Assembly: GCF_038007965.1 (NCBI RefSeq)
Contig: NZ_JBBOYD010000001.1
Span: 2,520,501 to 2,584,500, forward strand
Direction of reading: 5' to 3'
Length of the DNA: 64,000 nucleotides
Source: Niallia sp. FSL W8-0635
GTDB lineage: Bacteria > Bacillota > Bacilli > Bacillales > Cytobacillaceae
Both the position numbers and the translations under genes were made by a program. Below, piece after piece: positions 18,660 through 27,957 of this stretch (the first letter of the stretch is position 1; every line of letters begins with the position of its first letter). The notes under the pieces are model-generated. The model saw only the letters and a program-made list of their open reading frames with translations, was not told the DNA's origin and did no database searches.

Positions 18660-19271
18660 TCAAATATGAACTGTTTTTCCGATTTGTAAAAATTTTTTTA
18701 TCTTCACTAAGTCCTTTTTACCATCTGTTTCCACTCCACTGCTAACATCTACCATAAAAGGGTTCGTTGTCTGGATGGCTTCGACTAAGTTTGATTCATT
18801 TAATCCACCAGCGAGGATTATTTTCTTTTGACCAAAGTCATAATCCTTCATCATACTCCAATCAAATGCTGTTCCGTTTCCTCCATGATACTTTCCTCTG
18901 GGGCTATCTAGTAACGCATATTCACATGGAAAAGCCGTTACTTGTTGCAGATCTTCCTTTGATGAAATACTAAATGCCTTAATGATTGGCAAAGAAAAGC
19001 TTGAAGCAAATTCCGGCGTTTCATCTCCGTGAAGCTGAATCATATTTATCCCTGATATTTTCGCAATCTTCTCTATATTTTCTTTAGTCTCATTGACAAA
19101 GACTCCTACCTTCATGACATCTTTAGGTAGAGTATCAATAATTGACTTTGCCTTTTCTGGATTTATTTTTCGTTTACTATTCGCAAATACAAAGCCTAAT
19201 GCATTTGCTCCATACTGAATGGCACATGCTGCTGCATCATTCGTTGTAATGCCACAAATTTTCACCTTCAC
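18660..19271 (-). CDS. trpF: Phosphoribosylanthranilate isomerase
   Basis: 203-residue TIM barrel with the catalytic Cys in KICGITTND (C6), the general acid Asp in ALLDSPRG and the C-terminal phosphate-binding VDVSSGVE. It performs the Amadori rearrangement of phosphoribosylanthranilate. It is a separate protein, not fused to TrpC, and overlaps the trpC stop by four bases, which suggests translational coupling. Confidence 0.97.
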   Translation of the reverse strand: MKVKICGITTNDAAACAIQYGANALGFVFANSKRKINPEKAKSIIDTLPKDVMKVGVFVNETKENIEKIAKISGINMIQLHGDETPEFASSFSLPIIKAFSISSKEDLQQVTAFPCEYALLDSPRGKYHGGNGTAFDWSMMKDYDFGQKKIILAGGLNESNLVEAIQTTNPFMVDVSSGVETDGKKDLVKIKKFLQIGKTVHI

Positions 19272-20062
19272 TTTATCTCCGCCTTTAACGATACTTTCAT
19301 TTCTTTGATTTTACTTTCAAGGTCTGTTGCCTTCATAAAGGTCTCTCCAACTAAAACGGCGTTCGCACCACAAGATGTAACCTTTAAAATATCCTCAAAT
19401 GTTGCAATGCCACTTTCACTAACCATAAATCGGCCACTTTCTTTAATTTTTGCAGCTAATTTTTCTGTAGTGTCCAGCGTTACCTCAAATGTTTTTAAGT
19501 TTCTGTTATTCACTCCAATTAGTGAAGCATCTGTCTTTAAGGCTCTATCCAATTCCTCTTCATTATGAACCTCCAGCAATACTTCCAGCCCTAATTTCGT
19601 CGCATGCGCATATAATTCATGAAGCTTTTCATCCTCTAATGCCGCAGCAATTAATAAAATGAGGTCCGCGCCATAGGCTTTAGCAAAATCGATTTGAATC
19701 TTATCGACAATAAAATCCTTGCATAGAATTGGCAAATTGACTGCATTTCTTGCCTTAGCCAAATCCTCGTATGATCCTTTAAAAAAAGGTGTATCTGTTA
19801 ACACCGAAATGGCATCTGCACCATATAATTCATACATTTTAGCTTGTTCCGTTGGATCCTTCTCCACATTTATATCTCCCTTTGATGGAGACGCCCGCTT
19901 AAACTCAGCAATGATAGATAATGCTTCAGCCTTCTTCATTTTATTTAATAACGATCTTTTTTCATTGCTTTGAACGATTGTCTTTAGCTCCTCTTTTCTT
20001 TTATATAACTTCTCAATCGTTTCGCTTTTTTTGGCAATAATTTTATCCAAGATGGTTTCCAC
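19268..20062 (-). CDS. trpC: Indole-3-glycerol phosphate synthase
   Basis: 264 residues. Motifs are IAEFKRASPSKGDI (catalytic Lys, about residue 50-63), LCKDFIVDKIQI, GVNNRNLKTFEV and VSESGI. It closes the indole ring from CdRP with loss of CO2. It lies one base after trpD and overlaps trpF by four bases. Confidence 0.97.
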   Translation of the reverse strand: METILDKIIAKKSETIEKLYKRKEELKTIVQSNEKRSLLNKMKKAEALSIIAEFKRASPSKGDINVEKDPTEQAKMYELYGADAISVLTDTPFFKGSYEDLAKARNAVNLPILCKDFIVDKIQIDFAKAYGADLILLIAAALEDEKLHELYAHATKLGLEVLLEVHNEEELDRALKTDASLIGVNNRNLKTFEVTLDTTEKLAAKIKESGRFMVSESGIATFEDILKVTSCGANAVLVGETFMKATDLESKIKEMKVSLKAEIK

Positions 20063-20063
20063 T

Positions 20064-21089
20064 TTATATCCCTGCCCCTTCGAATTCTTTACTTGTCTCC
20101 ACCAATTGATTTAATTTATGAAGTGCTGCTCCAGAATCAATACTTTCCTTCGCTACATTTACTCCTTCGACAATACTGTCAGCTCTTCCTGCCGTATAAA
20201 TACCAATACCTGCATTCAAAAGAACTGTATCACGATATGCGCCCTGTTCCCCCTTTAAGACATTCAATAATATAGCCGCATTTTCTTTTGCATCCCCTCC
20301 ACGAATTTGTTCATTTGAATAATAAGGAAGGTGTACATCATTTGGAGTAAGAATGGTTTCCTCAATCTTTCCATTTTGCAAAATCACCAGTTGATTTCCC
20401 CCTTGCAGGGAAGCTTCGTCCATTCCGCCTGCTCCGTTTAAAACAACCGCTCGCTTTCTGCCTAATTTTTGTAAGCACTCAGCAAATCTGACAAGTAAAT
20501 CACTTCTGTATATTCCTAATACTTGTGTTTCAAGAGATATTGGGTTTGTTAATGGTCCAATTAAATTAAAAATTGTTGGAAGCTTTAATTCTCTACGCAC
20601 CTTCATAATTCTGCCCATTTTCGGTTGTACATGCTGAGCAAATAAAAATGTAATTCCTACTTCTTCTAATTGGCGAATATTTTGTTCTGGGGTCACATTT
20701 AATTTAATTCCCAGCTCTTCTAGAACATCAGCACTTCCTGTTTTACTAGAAATACTGCGATTTCCGTGCTTCGCTACAGGAATTCCCGCTCCCGCTAAAA
20801 CGAATGCGGAAGTACTGCTTATGTTAAAGCTTTGAGATCTGTCTCCACCAGTACCACAGTTATCAATACAGCCAATAATCGTATCGGAAAAAGGGAGAGT
20901 TTGCTTCCGTACAGCATTTACGATACCGACAATTTCCTCTACCGTTTCTCCCTTCATTTTTAAGCTTGTAATAAAAGCAGCAATCTCTGTATCCGTTGTT
21001 TCGTCTAAAAATAGCTTACTTGCCGCATTTTCCATTTCAGATTCGGTTAATGATTGATTCGCCATTAATTTTTCTACATATTCTTTCAT
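20064..21089 (-). CDS. trpD: Anthranilate phosphoribosyltransferase
   Basis: 341 residues. The PRPP/Mg site is CGTGGDRSQSFNIS, followed by AGIPVAKHGNRSISSKTGSA and GPLTNP. It joins anthranilate to PRPP. It overlaps trpG by four bases (ATGA junction). Confidence 0.97.
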   Translation of the reverse strand: MKEYVEKLMANQSLTESEMENAASKLFLDETTDTEIAAFITSLKMKGETVEEIVGIVNAVRKQTLPFSDTIIGCIDNCGTGGDRSQSFNISSTSAFVLAGAGIPVAKHGNRSISSKTGSADVLEELGIKLNVTPEQNIRQLEEVGITFLFAQHVQPKMGRIMKVRRELKLPTIFNLIGPLTNPISLETQVLGIYRSDLLVRFAECLQKLGRKRAVVLNGAGGMDEASLQGGNQLVILQNGKIEETILTPNDVHLPYYSNEQIRGGDAKENAAILLNVLKGEQGAYRDTVLLNAGIGIYTAGRADSIVEGVNVAKESIDSGAALHKLNQLVETSKEFEGAGI

Positions 21090-21673
21090 CTTTGAACTTC
21101 CTTTCTTGTTTCAAGGATAAAATTTTCTAATAACTGTTTTCCGCAGTCAGTTCCTACTGATTCTGGATGAAATTGATAGCCGTATAGTGGATAACGCTTA
21201 TGCTTTATCGCCATAATCTCTTCATCATCGGTTGAATAAGCCAAAACTTCAAATTCATCGTTTAATGTATCTTTCTTTATCACTAAGGAGTGGTAGCGCA
21301 TCACTTCTATTGGATTTTCTATATTTCGGAAAACAGAATCACCGGTTACCTTTAATTTCGATGTTTTTCCGTGCATCACATTTCCTGCCTTTACTACCTC
21401 TGATCCGAATGCATATCCAATGCCCTGATGTCCAAGACAAATGCCTAGAATCGGAAACTCCTTATGAAGCGTTTGGATAAGTTCGATTAATATCCCCGCA
21501 TTTTCCGGTCTACCTGGTCCTGGTGACAATACAATCCGCTCTGGATTTAAGTGACGAATAGCATCAATCGATATTTCATCGTTTCGAAAAACCGTAATTT
21601 CTTCCCCTAATTCTCCTAAATACTGAAATAAGTTATACGTAAAAGAGTCATAATTATCGATTAATAAAATCAT
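21086..21673 (-). CDS. trpG: Anthranilate synthase component II (glutamine amidotransferase)
   Basis: 195-residue class I amidotransferase with nucleophile C79 (LGICLGHQ), H169 and E171 (QFHPES). It supplies ammonia to TrpE and may also serve PabB in folate synthesis. In B. subtilis this subunit sits in the folate operon; here it lies in trp between trpE and trpD, overlapping trpE by 20 bases, so it is probably dedicated mainly to tryptophan. Confidence 0.95.
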   Translation of the reverse strand: MILLIDNYDSFTYNLFQYLGELGEEITVFRNDEISIDAIRHLNPERIVLSPGPGRPENAGILIELIQTLHKEFPILGICLGHQGIGYAFGSEVVKAGNVMHGKTSKLKVTGDSVFRNIENPIEVMRYHSLVIKKDTLNDEFEVLAYSTDDEEIMAIKHKRYPLYGYQFHPESVGTDCGKQLLENFILETRKEVQR

Positions 21674-23054
21674 GCTGTTCCTCCAAGAATAATTTTAGTT
21701 TATGAATCGTTTCCTCATATTCCTTTTCTGGGACAGAATCATGCACAATTCCTGCACCAGCCTGTATATATGCCTTGTTGTCTTTAATAACCATTGTGCG
21801 AATAGCTAGGGCAAAATCCATGTTTCCATTTTTCGAAAAATAACCGACGGCCCCTGAATATACTCCTCTTTTTGTACCTTCTAATTCATTGATAATCTGC
21901 ATGGCACGTATCTTAGGTGCTCCTGATACTGTTCCAGCAGGCAAACAAGAAACGAGTGCATCTACACATTTAAATTCTTCCTTTAAATCGCCACTTACTT
22001 CTGAAACAAGATGCATAACATGCTTATACTTTTCTACCTTTATATACTTATCAACAGAAATACTGCCAAATTCACTAACCTTTCCAACATCATTTCTTGC
22101 CAAATCAACAAGCATTTTATGTTCCGCTAGTTCCTTTTCATCTAACAATAGCTCTTTCTCCAAATTTGAATCCTCTTCCAATGTCACTCCTCTTGGCCGA
22201 GTCCCAGCAATTGGATTAGTTATCACTTTTCCATCTACTGCTTTAATTAAGCTTTCAGGTGAACTTCCTAGCACTGCATAATCATCAAAATCGAAGAAGT
22301 ACATATATGGTGACTGATTTTTAATTCGAAGCTTTCGATAATAAGAAAAAGCAGATCCCTCTATTTCAGCAGTCATCCTTTGGGATGGAACTATTTGGAA
22401 GATATCCCCTTCCAAAATATAAGCCTTCGCTTTATTAACCTTCTCTATAAATTCCTCTTTCGAAATGCTTGCTTGAAATGGAGTGAGCTTCACTTCAGGT
22501 AAATCCTCTTTATATGGAGCAGTGATCTCTAGCTTTCTAATCTGTAGTCGATATCTTAGCTCTTGTTCTGTTGTCGTTGCCTTTAATGGACTTGCAACCA
22601 AATAAACTTTTTGTTCTAAATGGTCAAAAATTACTAAATCTTCAAAAAACATAAGATGCACATCGGGTATTCCTATTTCATCCTTCGCTTCTGGACCGAT
22701 ATTTTCATATTGCCTTATATTATCATAGCCTACATAACCGAACGCCCCGGCGTTTACTGGTAAGAAAAGAGGAAGCGTCGCTTTATTTTCAGGTAATAAT
22801 TCTTTTACCAAATCAAGTGCTCGTTCGTTTCTTACTTCTTTGTTATCCCCTTCCATAATTACTGATTCAAAACCATTTCCAATAAGTTCAAATGTTGGAT
22901 CACATCCAATGATGGAATATCGCCCTGAATCTTCGTGTTTTAAAGAGCTTTCAAGCAGGAATTTCTTTTTTGCAGATAGCCGTTGATAAATACCTATAGG
23001 TGTCAGTGTATCTCCTTGAATTTCATCGATTAATAAAATATTGGTTTCCATCAT
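21654..23054 (-). CDS. trpE: Anthranilate synthase component I
   Basis: 466 residues of the chorismate-binding family. The N-terminal region carries the Trp-feedback LLESSLKHEDSGRYS segment; the catalytic region includes ITNPIAGTRPRG, DLARNDVGKVS and SGAPKIRAMQII. It makes anthranilate from chorismate. It is the first gene of the operon; AGGAGG precedes ATG-ATG, and two tandem T-boxes lie upstream. Confidence 0.97.
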   Translation of the reverse strand: MMETNILLIDEIQGDTLTPIGIYQRLSAKKKFLLESSLKHEDSGRYSIIGCDPTFELIGNGFESVIMEGDNKEVRNERALDLVKELLPENKATLPLFLPVNAGAFGYVGYDNIRQYENIGPEAKDEIGIPDVHLMFFEDLVIFDHLEQKVYLVASPLKATTTEQELRYRLQIRKLEITAPYKEDLPEVKLTPFQASISKEEFIEKVNKAKAYILEGDIFQIVPSQRMTAEIEGSAFSYYRKLRIKNQSPYMYFFDFDDYAVLGSSPESLIKAVDGKVITNPIAGTRPRGVTLEEDSNLEKELLLDEKELAEHKMLVDLARNDVGKVSEFGSISVDKYIKVEKYKHVMHLVSEVSGDLKEEFKCVDALVSCLPAGTVSGAPKIRAMQIINELEGTKRGVYSGAVGYFSKNGNMDFALAIRTMVIKDNKAYIQAGAGIVHDSVPEKEYEETIHKLKLFLEEQHDFINR

Positions 23055-23113
23055 AAAATCCTCCTAGTTAGAACGCACTAAATTAATTGCTACTTAATTT
23101 GAATAAAAATTCT

Positions 23114-23382
23114 ATAAAAAAAGTCCCCTATCTGCATGATTCATTTGCAGATAGAGGACGATTGTTTAACCGCGGTACCACCTCAGGTTAGAGTGAAGAT
23201 TCACTCTCTCTTATCGAGTACAATTTATACTCTATCCCGATAACGGAGGATGCCGTTAAACCCTACTATTATTTTCAGGTCTTCACTCAGAAGTCCATTC
23301 AGTATAAGGGATGTATCGGTTCACACCAGCCACCGACTCTCTTTGACATCGTAATTATACTTACTACTCTTCTTCATTGCTT
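23114..23382 (-). ncRNA. T-box leader 2 (promoter-distal), tryptophan specifier
   Basis: The minus-strand RNA starts with the stem I segment AATGAAGAAGAGTAGTA, has the specifier context TGAATGGACTTCTG (UGG followed by A), the T-box core GAGGTGGTACCGCGG (about 23169-23183) and a terminator with arms GTCCTCTATCTGCA and TGCAGATAGGGGAC plus T run (23114-23160). It is the second of two in series before trpE. Confidence 0.93.
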
Positions 23383-23407
23383 TTGTTCTACTATTTATTT
23401 TTTTAAA

Positions 23408-23680
23408 TACAAAAAGGGTCTCTCTCCTATAAAAAGGACGAGAAACCCGTGGTGCCACCTTCATTAGCTTAAAAAAATAAGCTCACTTTAAGAAATTCGT
23501 CGTTATACGATCAAATTTCTGTCTCTTGTAACGATGAGACGTTCGCTAAAGCCTACTACAACAGGTTGGTTCGGTTTAGAAGCTCAGAAGTCCATTCTCT
23601 TTATCGTCCACACTGGTTTACACCAACCACCAGCTCTCTGAGGTTTCCGATAAAGGTACTACTCTTCTTCATTGCCGTTC
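23408..23680 (-). ncRNA. T-box leader 1 (promoter-proximal), tryptophan specifier
   Basis: It has the same architecture as the downstream copy: AATGAAGAAGAGTAGTA at the start, specifier context GAATGGACTTCTGAG (UGG, A), core AGGTGGCACCACGG (about 23447-23460), and its own terminator (GGGTTTCTCGTCC pairing with the GGAGAGAGACCC segment, then T run, 23411-23448). Sequence between the two copies has diverged outside the conserved elements. Confidence 0.93.
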
Positions 23681-23694
23681 GATATGTTACTTAT

Positions 23695-23723
23695 ATGATA
23701 TTGAACAATATAATAAAAGTCAA
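23695..23723 (-). promoter_or_regulatory. SigA promoter of the trp operon
   Basis: Minus strand TTGACT (23718-23723), a 17-base spacer, TATCAT (23695-23700), immediately before T-box 1 and only 20 bases after the MOSC gene stop. Confidence 0.8.
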
Positions 23724-23742
23724 CAATTTTCGTTCAAAAAAA

Positions 23743-24384
23743 TCAATTGATTTTTTCAAGTGCTTTTTTATAGCGATTTTTCCAATCCTCCGCTAATTGC
23801 TCGATTGGTAATATCGTTAATATCGCATCTTTATTTTTGCGATCTAGAAGCATCACTTTCGTAGCATCCCATACAGTCACTTTATCTTGGGGACGTTCAA
23901 TCAATTGCATCCTAGAAGTCGCACTTACTATTCCTTCTTCTACAACTTTTAAAAAATAGCCTGTATAACAGGTTTCCACTATTCTACTTAAAAATGTATC
24001 CACTTCATTATATTTTGAAATAGTCGAACATGGAACCCTTCCTTGTGTTACTTGTACAACTGCTCCTCCTAAAGAAAAGATATCACCAATATATGTATTT
24101 TTTTCTGTATACTCTGTTCCGCAAATATTTTCTCCAAAAGCAGGAGGATTAATCTTTATTTTAAATTCTTCTTCCCATTTTTTATAATGTTCAAAAGGAT
24201 AATAGCACACCGCTCGTTCTTTCCCACCATGAAAAGCTTTATTTGCAACACCATCGCCAACAAAGCCATCAAATGCTAAAAATACTTCCTCCACTTTCTC
24301 TTTTCCTATTGCTGAATGAACGATTTTATCTTTCCATGTAAATGTTTTTTCCTTTCCAATGCTTAATGCAATGACTTCCCCCAC
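23743..24384 (-). CDS. MOSC domain-containing protein (YiiM-like)
   Basis: 213 residues. The MOSC domain is marked by FDGFVGDGVANKAFHGGKER and YPFEHYKKWEEEF in the first half and the conserved Cys in TQGRVPCSTISKYN, which binds molybdenum cofactor in related proteins. A C-terminal YiiM-type extension follows. Likely role: detoxification of N-hydroxylated compounds or Mo transfer (family inference). The start is GTG with a GGTGGTG-type RBS. I see no terminator between it and the trp promoter. Confidence 0.85.
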   Translation of the reverse strand: MGEVIALSIGKEKTFTWKDKIVHSAIGKEKVEEVFLAFDGFVGDGVANKAFHGGKERAVCYYPFEHYKKWEEEFKIKINPPAFGENICGTEYTEKNTYIGDIFSLGGAVVQVTQGRVPCSTISKYNEVDTFLSRIVETCYTGYFLKVVEEGIVSATSRMQLIERPQDKVTVWDATKVMLLDRKNKDAILTILPIEQLAEDWKNRYKKALEKIN

Positions 24385-24553
24385 TTTTAAACACCACCAT
24401 CATTTTTTATTTCATCATATCATATTAATTAAAGAAAGAAAGGAATAAACAGAAGTCCAAAAACCATTAATTGGATGATGGAAATTGCGTTATTTTTTAT
24501 CTCGCCTGTACATATTAACTATAGTTAACTATTTGAAAGCAGGGAGAATGAAA

Positions 24554-25831
24554 ATGGATCATGTAAATGATGATAAAAGAATAGGTAACCTTACAAACAA
24601 AATGCACAAGACAGCGAAGGAACAAAATGTAAAGGTTTCTAAAATGGCGATATTCTCACTTTCTTCCATCCCGTTAGTAATGACCCTTGGAAATAGCATG
24701 CTGATTCCAGTATTGCCATCGATCGAACAAAAGCTGAATATATCCTCTTTTAAAGTAAGCATGATTATTACTGTATATTCTATTTTAGCGATATTACTGA
24801 TACCAGTAGCAGGATATTTATCCGATCATATCGGTCGTAAACGGGTGATTATCCCAAGTTTAATAATCGCTGGTATTGGCGGAGTAATCTCAGGAGTTGC
24901 TGCATGGTTGATGGATAATAGCTATTGGGTCATTCTTATTGGACGAGCACTGCAAGGTGTTGGAGCAGCCGGAGCATTCCCCATTGTATTACCATTGGTA
25001 GGCGACTTATTTAAAAGTGAAGAGGAAGTGAGTAGTACCTTAGGGATTATTGAAACAGCCAATACATTTGGAAAAGTACTCAGCCCCATCTTAGGAGCAT
25101 TTTTAGCAGGATTTATATGGTTTGTCCCATTTATGTCTATTCCTGTTTTTTGTTTGATTTCCATCGTTTTAATAATGATCTTTGTCAAATCACCAAAAAG
25201 TAAAGACAAACCTTTGCCATTCAAAGAATTTATTAAGCATACGAAAGAAATATTGCACCAAGACAAAAAATGGCTGTACGCCATTTTCTTTATTGGAGCT
25301 ATTGTTATGTTTGTTTTATTTGCGGAGCTGTTTTATTTATCAGATATATTGGAAAAGCATTATCACATTAAAAATGTAAAAAAGGGTTTTTATCTCGCCA
25401 TTCCGCTCGGAGCCTTATGTCTCACTTCCTATATCACTGGGAAAAAGATAAAAAAAGACAAAAATTTGATGCGCTGGATTACTTTTATTGGCTTAGTAGC
25501 AATGATTATCGGAACTGTCGCCCTTAATTTTTCAGAAAAGATGTGGTTCATCATTATATTCCTTACGATTGCAGGTATTGGAATTGGAGGAAGCTTACCA
25601 CCTCTAGATGCTTTAATAACAGAAGGAATTGAAAAAGAAGAAAGAGGAACAATTACAAGTATCTACAGTAGTATGCGCTTTATTGGCGTGGCAGCTGGAC
25701 CACCCATTATGGCGATTTTAATGAAACATATGGAGCATTTTCAATTTTATTTGCTATGTGCAATTACTTTAATAGCTGCTGTTGCTGCTTTCTTTCGTTT
25801 AAAGCACATTGATGACACTAATCAAAGTTAG
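24554..25831 (+). CDS. MFS transporter (DHA1 drug:H+ antiporter-like)
   Basis: 425 residues with 12 predicted membrane segments after a charged N-terminal tail of about 35 residues. MFS motif A is GYLSDHIGRKRVIIP, and GRALQGVGAAGAFP matches the motif of the DHA1 drug exporters; the second half repeats the fold. A drug or metabolite exporter is likely, substrate unknown. AGGGAG is eight bases before ATG 24554, so I prefer it to the ATG at 24548 and to the far upstream frame start. Confidence 0.88.
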   Translation: MDHVNDDKRIGNLTNKMHKTAKEQNVKVSKMAIFSLSSIPLVMTLGNSMLIPVLPSIEQKLNISSFKVSMIITVYSILAILLIPVAGYLSDHIGRKRVIIPSLIIAGIGGVISGVAAWLMDNSYWVILIGRALQGVGAAGAFPIVLPLVGDLFKSEEEVSSTLGIIETANTFGKVLSPILGAFLAGFIWFVPFMSIPVFCLISIVLIMIFVKSPKSKDKPLPFKEFIKHTKEILHQDKKWLYAIFFIGAIVMFVLFAELFYLSDILEKHYHIKNVKKGFYLAIPLGALCLTSYITGKKIKKDKNLMRWITFIGLVAMIIGTVALNFSEKMWFIIIFLTIAGIGIGGSLPPLDALITEGIEKEERGTITSIYSSMRFIGVAAGPPIMAILMKHMEHFQFYLLCAITLIAAVAAFFRLKHIDDTNQS

Positions 25832-25911
25832 AATGTTTATGTAATGCCCTAGCACCATTGTACTTCATGGTATTACGATAGCAACAAACTTATGAAGACA
25901 GCCTAAAGAAA

Positions 25912-25953
25912 GAGACTTTAAACATCTCTGCACTCAGTAATGTTTAAAGTCTC
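25912..25953 (-). terminator. Terminator of the fru operon
   Basis: Arms GAGACTTTAAACAT and ATGTTTAAAGTCTC; the T-rich tract follows on the minus strand (TTTCTTT), so it mainly serves fruA. It may also stop the convergent MFS transcript. Confidence 0.75.
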
Positions 25954-26016
25954 CTATAATTTAATGACTCCACCTATTTATCATCTATAGAAAAGGTCCT
26001 CGTGGTTCATATCCCT

Positions 26017-27894
26017 TTATTTTTGTTGAACAGGCTTCTTTAATAACCCTAGCAATAACGCAGCTACAATAGCTCCGATTACAATAGCTAATAGGTATAA
26101 CAATGGATTTCCATCAACTAAACCAACCACAAAGATACCGCCATGTGGAGCTCTTAATCCAATATTAAATAGCATGGAAAGTCCGCCTGTTACTGCTGCT
26201 CCAATTGCGACAGATGGAATAACGCGCAATGGATCTGCTGCTGCAAATGGAATTGCACCTTCTGTAATAAACGATAAACCCATAATAAAGTTTGTTAAGC
26301 CTGCATCTTTTTCTTGTTTCGTAAATTTCTTTTTAAATAAAACAGTTGCTAACGCAATTGCCAGCGGAGGTACCATTCCTCCAGCCATAATTGCAGCCAT
26401 TGGTTCAAAAACACCATTTGCAATAAGACCTGTACCAAAAACATATGCTGATTTATTAATTGGCCCACCCATATCAAAAGCCATCATTGCACCTAATATA
26501 ATACCTAGAAGAACCGCATTTCCTGTACCAAGATTAGATAACCAGCTAGTCATTCCTGTATTGATTGCTGCAACTGGCTCCATGATAATGTAATTCATGA
26601 TAAGACCGGTAAAGAAAACTCCTAATAATGGATAGAGTAAAATCGTTTTTATTCCTTCTAAAGAGCTTGGAAGCACTTCTAACAATTTTTTTAGACCAAT
26701 TACTAAATAACCTGCTAAGAAACCTCCGATTAAGCCACCAAGGAAACCTGCTCCGCCTTGAGCTGCCATAAAACCAGCAACCATACCTGGTGCAAATCCT
26801 GGACGGTCAGCAATACTCATTGCAATAAATCCAGCAAGAACTGGTACTAATAGCGCAAATGCATTATCGCCACCGATATACTTAATAACTGCTGCAAACG
26901 CATTATAGCTCGGATCATTCGGATCAGCTGAGTTATATCCGAACATAAAGGATATTGCTATTAAAATCCCGCCACCAACAACGAATGGCAACATATTGGA
27001 AACACCACTCATTAGATGTTTATAGATTTGGCCTCCAATCCCTTTTTTGCCTTCCTCTTTACCTTCGCTAGAACTACCTGATCCACCTTGATAAACAGGA
27101 GCTTGCTGCTTCAGAGCTCGATTAATTAATTCTTCTGGCTTACGGATACCATCTGCAACAGGTGTTTCTAGCACATGTTTTCCATTAAAACGTTCCATTT
27201 GTACTTTCGTATCGGCAGCAACAATAACTGCTGTCGCGTTTTCAATTTCTTCTGCTGTCAATACGTTTTTCGCTCCACCAGAACCATTCGTTTCAACCTT
27301 AATGTCTACACCCATTTCAGCAGCTTTTGCTTTCAATGAATCCGCTGCCATATAAGTATGAGCTATACCGGTAGGACAGGCAGTCACTGCAACGATAAAA
27401 TTCTTTTTGTCTGCGATATTTTCCTCTTGTGCTTCTTCTTCGACATCATAGCTATCGATGATTGTCATAATATCTTGATTAGAAGTAGCATTTAATAGCT
27501 TAGAACGCACTTCTTCTTTAAGGAGCAATGTAGATAATCTCGATAATGCTTCTAGATGTGTATTATTTGCTCCATCTGGCGCTGCAATCATAAAGAATAG
27601 ATGTGCGGGTTGTCCATCAAGTGATTCATAATCCACACCACTATTAGATCGCCCAAACGCAATTGCCGGCGATTTTACCGCACTTGTTTTTGCATGGGGA
27701 ATGGCAATTCCTTCCCCAATCCCTGTTGTACTTTGCTCTTCTCTTTTTAAAATTGCCTGTTTATATGTTTCTTTATCTGATAACTTTCCTGCTGAATAAA
27801 GAATGTCAACAAGTTGATTGATTGCATCAAGCTTCCCATTTCCTTCAATATTTAAAAGGATAGTCTCTTGCGTTAATAATTCGGTAATCTTCAT
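26017..27894 (-). CDS. fruA: PTS fructose transporter subunit IIABC
   Basis: 625 residues in the order EIIA (about 1-150, phospho-His H67 in GIAIPHAKT), EIIB (about 165-265, phospho-Cys C173 in VTACPTGIAHTYMAA) and EIIC (about 290-620, membrane channel). It imports fructose as fructose 1-phosphate, using phosphate from HPr. It is the last gene of fruRKA, 63 bases after fruK. AAGGGAG precedes the ATG. Confidence 0.97.
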   Translation of the reverse strand: MKITELLTQETILLNIEGNGKLDAINQLVDILYSAGKLSDKETYKQAILKREEQSTTGIGEGIAIPHAKTSAVKSPAIAFGRSNSGVDYESLDGQPAHLFFMIAAPDGANNTHLEALSRLSTLLLKEEVRSKLLNATSNQDIMTIIDSYDVEEEAQEENIADKKNFIVAVTACPTGIAHTYMAADSLKAKAAEMGVDIKVETNGSGGAKNVLTAEEIENATAVIVAADTKVQMERFNGKHVLETPVADGIRKPEELINRALKQQAPVYQGGSGSSSEGKEEGKKGIGGQIYKHLMSGVSNMLPFVVGGGILIAISFMFGYNSADPNDPSYNAFAAVIKYIGGDNAFALLVPVLAGFIAMSIADRPGFAPGMVAGFMAAQGGAGFLGGLIGGFLAGYLVIGLKKLLEVLPSSLEGIKTILLYPLLGVFFTGLIMNYIIMEPVAAINTGMTSWLSNLGTGNAVLLGIILGAMMAFDMGGPINKSAYVFGTGLIANGVFEPMAAIMAGGMVPPLAIALATVLFKKKFTKQEKDAGLTNFIMGLSFITEGAIPFAAADPLRVIPSVAIGAAVTGGLSMLFNIGLRAPHGGIFVVGLVDGNPLLYLLAIVIGAIVAALLLGLLKKPVQQK

Positions 27895-27957
27895 CCTATA
27901 ACGCTCCCTTTTTTAAGTTTTCTACCTTACTATATTTTCTAGTAAAATCGTTTCTAT

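Noticed and set aside
23114..23680. Two similar copies of about 270 bases, possible direct duplication or mobile element
   Set aside because: The similarity is confined to T-box elements; there are no transposase genes or terminal repeats.
26174..26593. 139-codon open frame antisense to fruA
   Set aside because: It lies entirely inside fruA, has no RBS and its residues mirror fruA codon bias. The same holds for other long antisense frames over trpE, clpP, amtB and the chemoreceptor gene.
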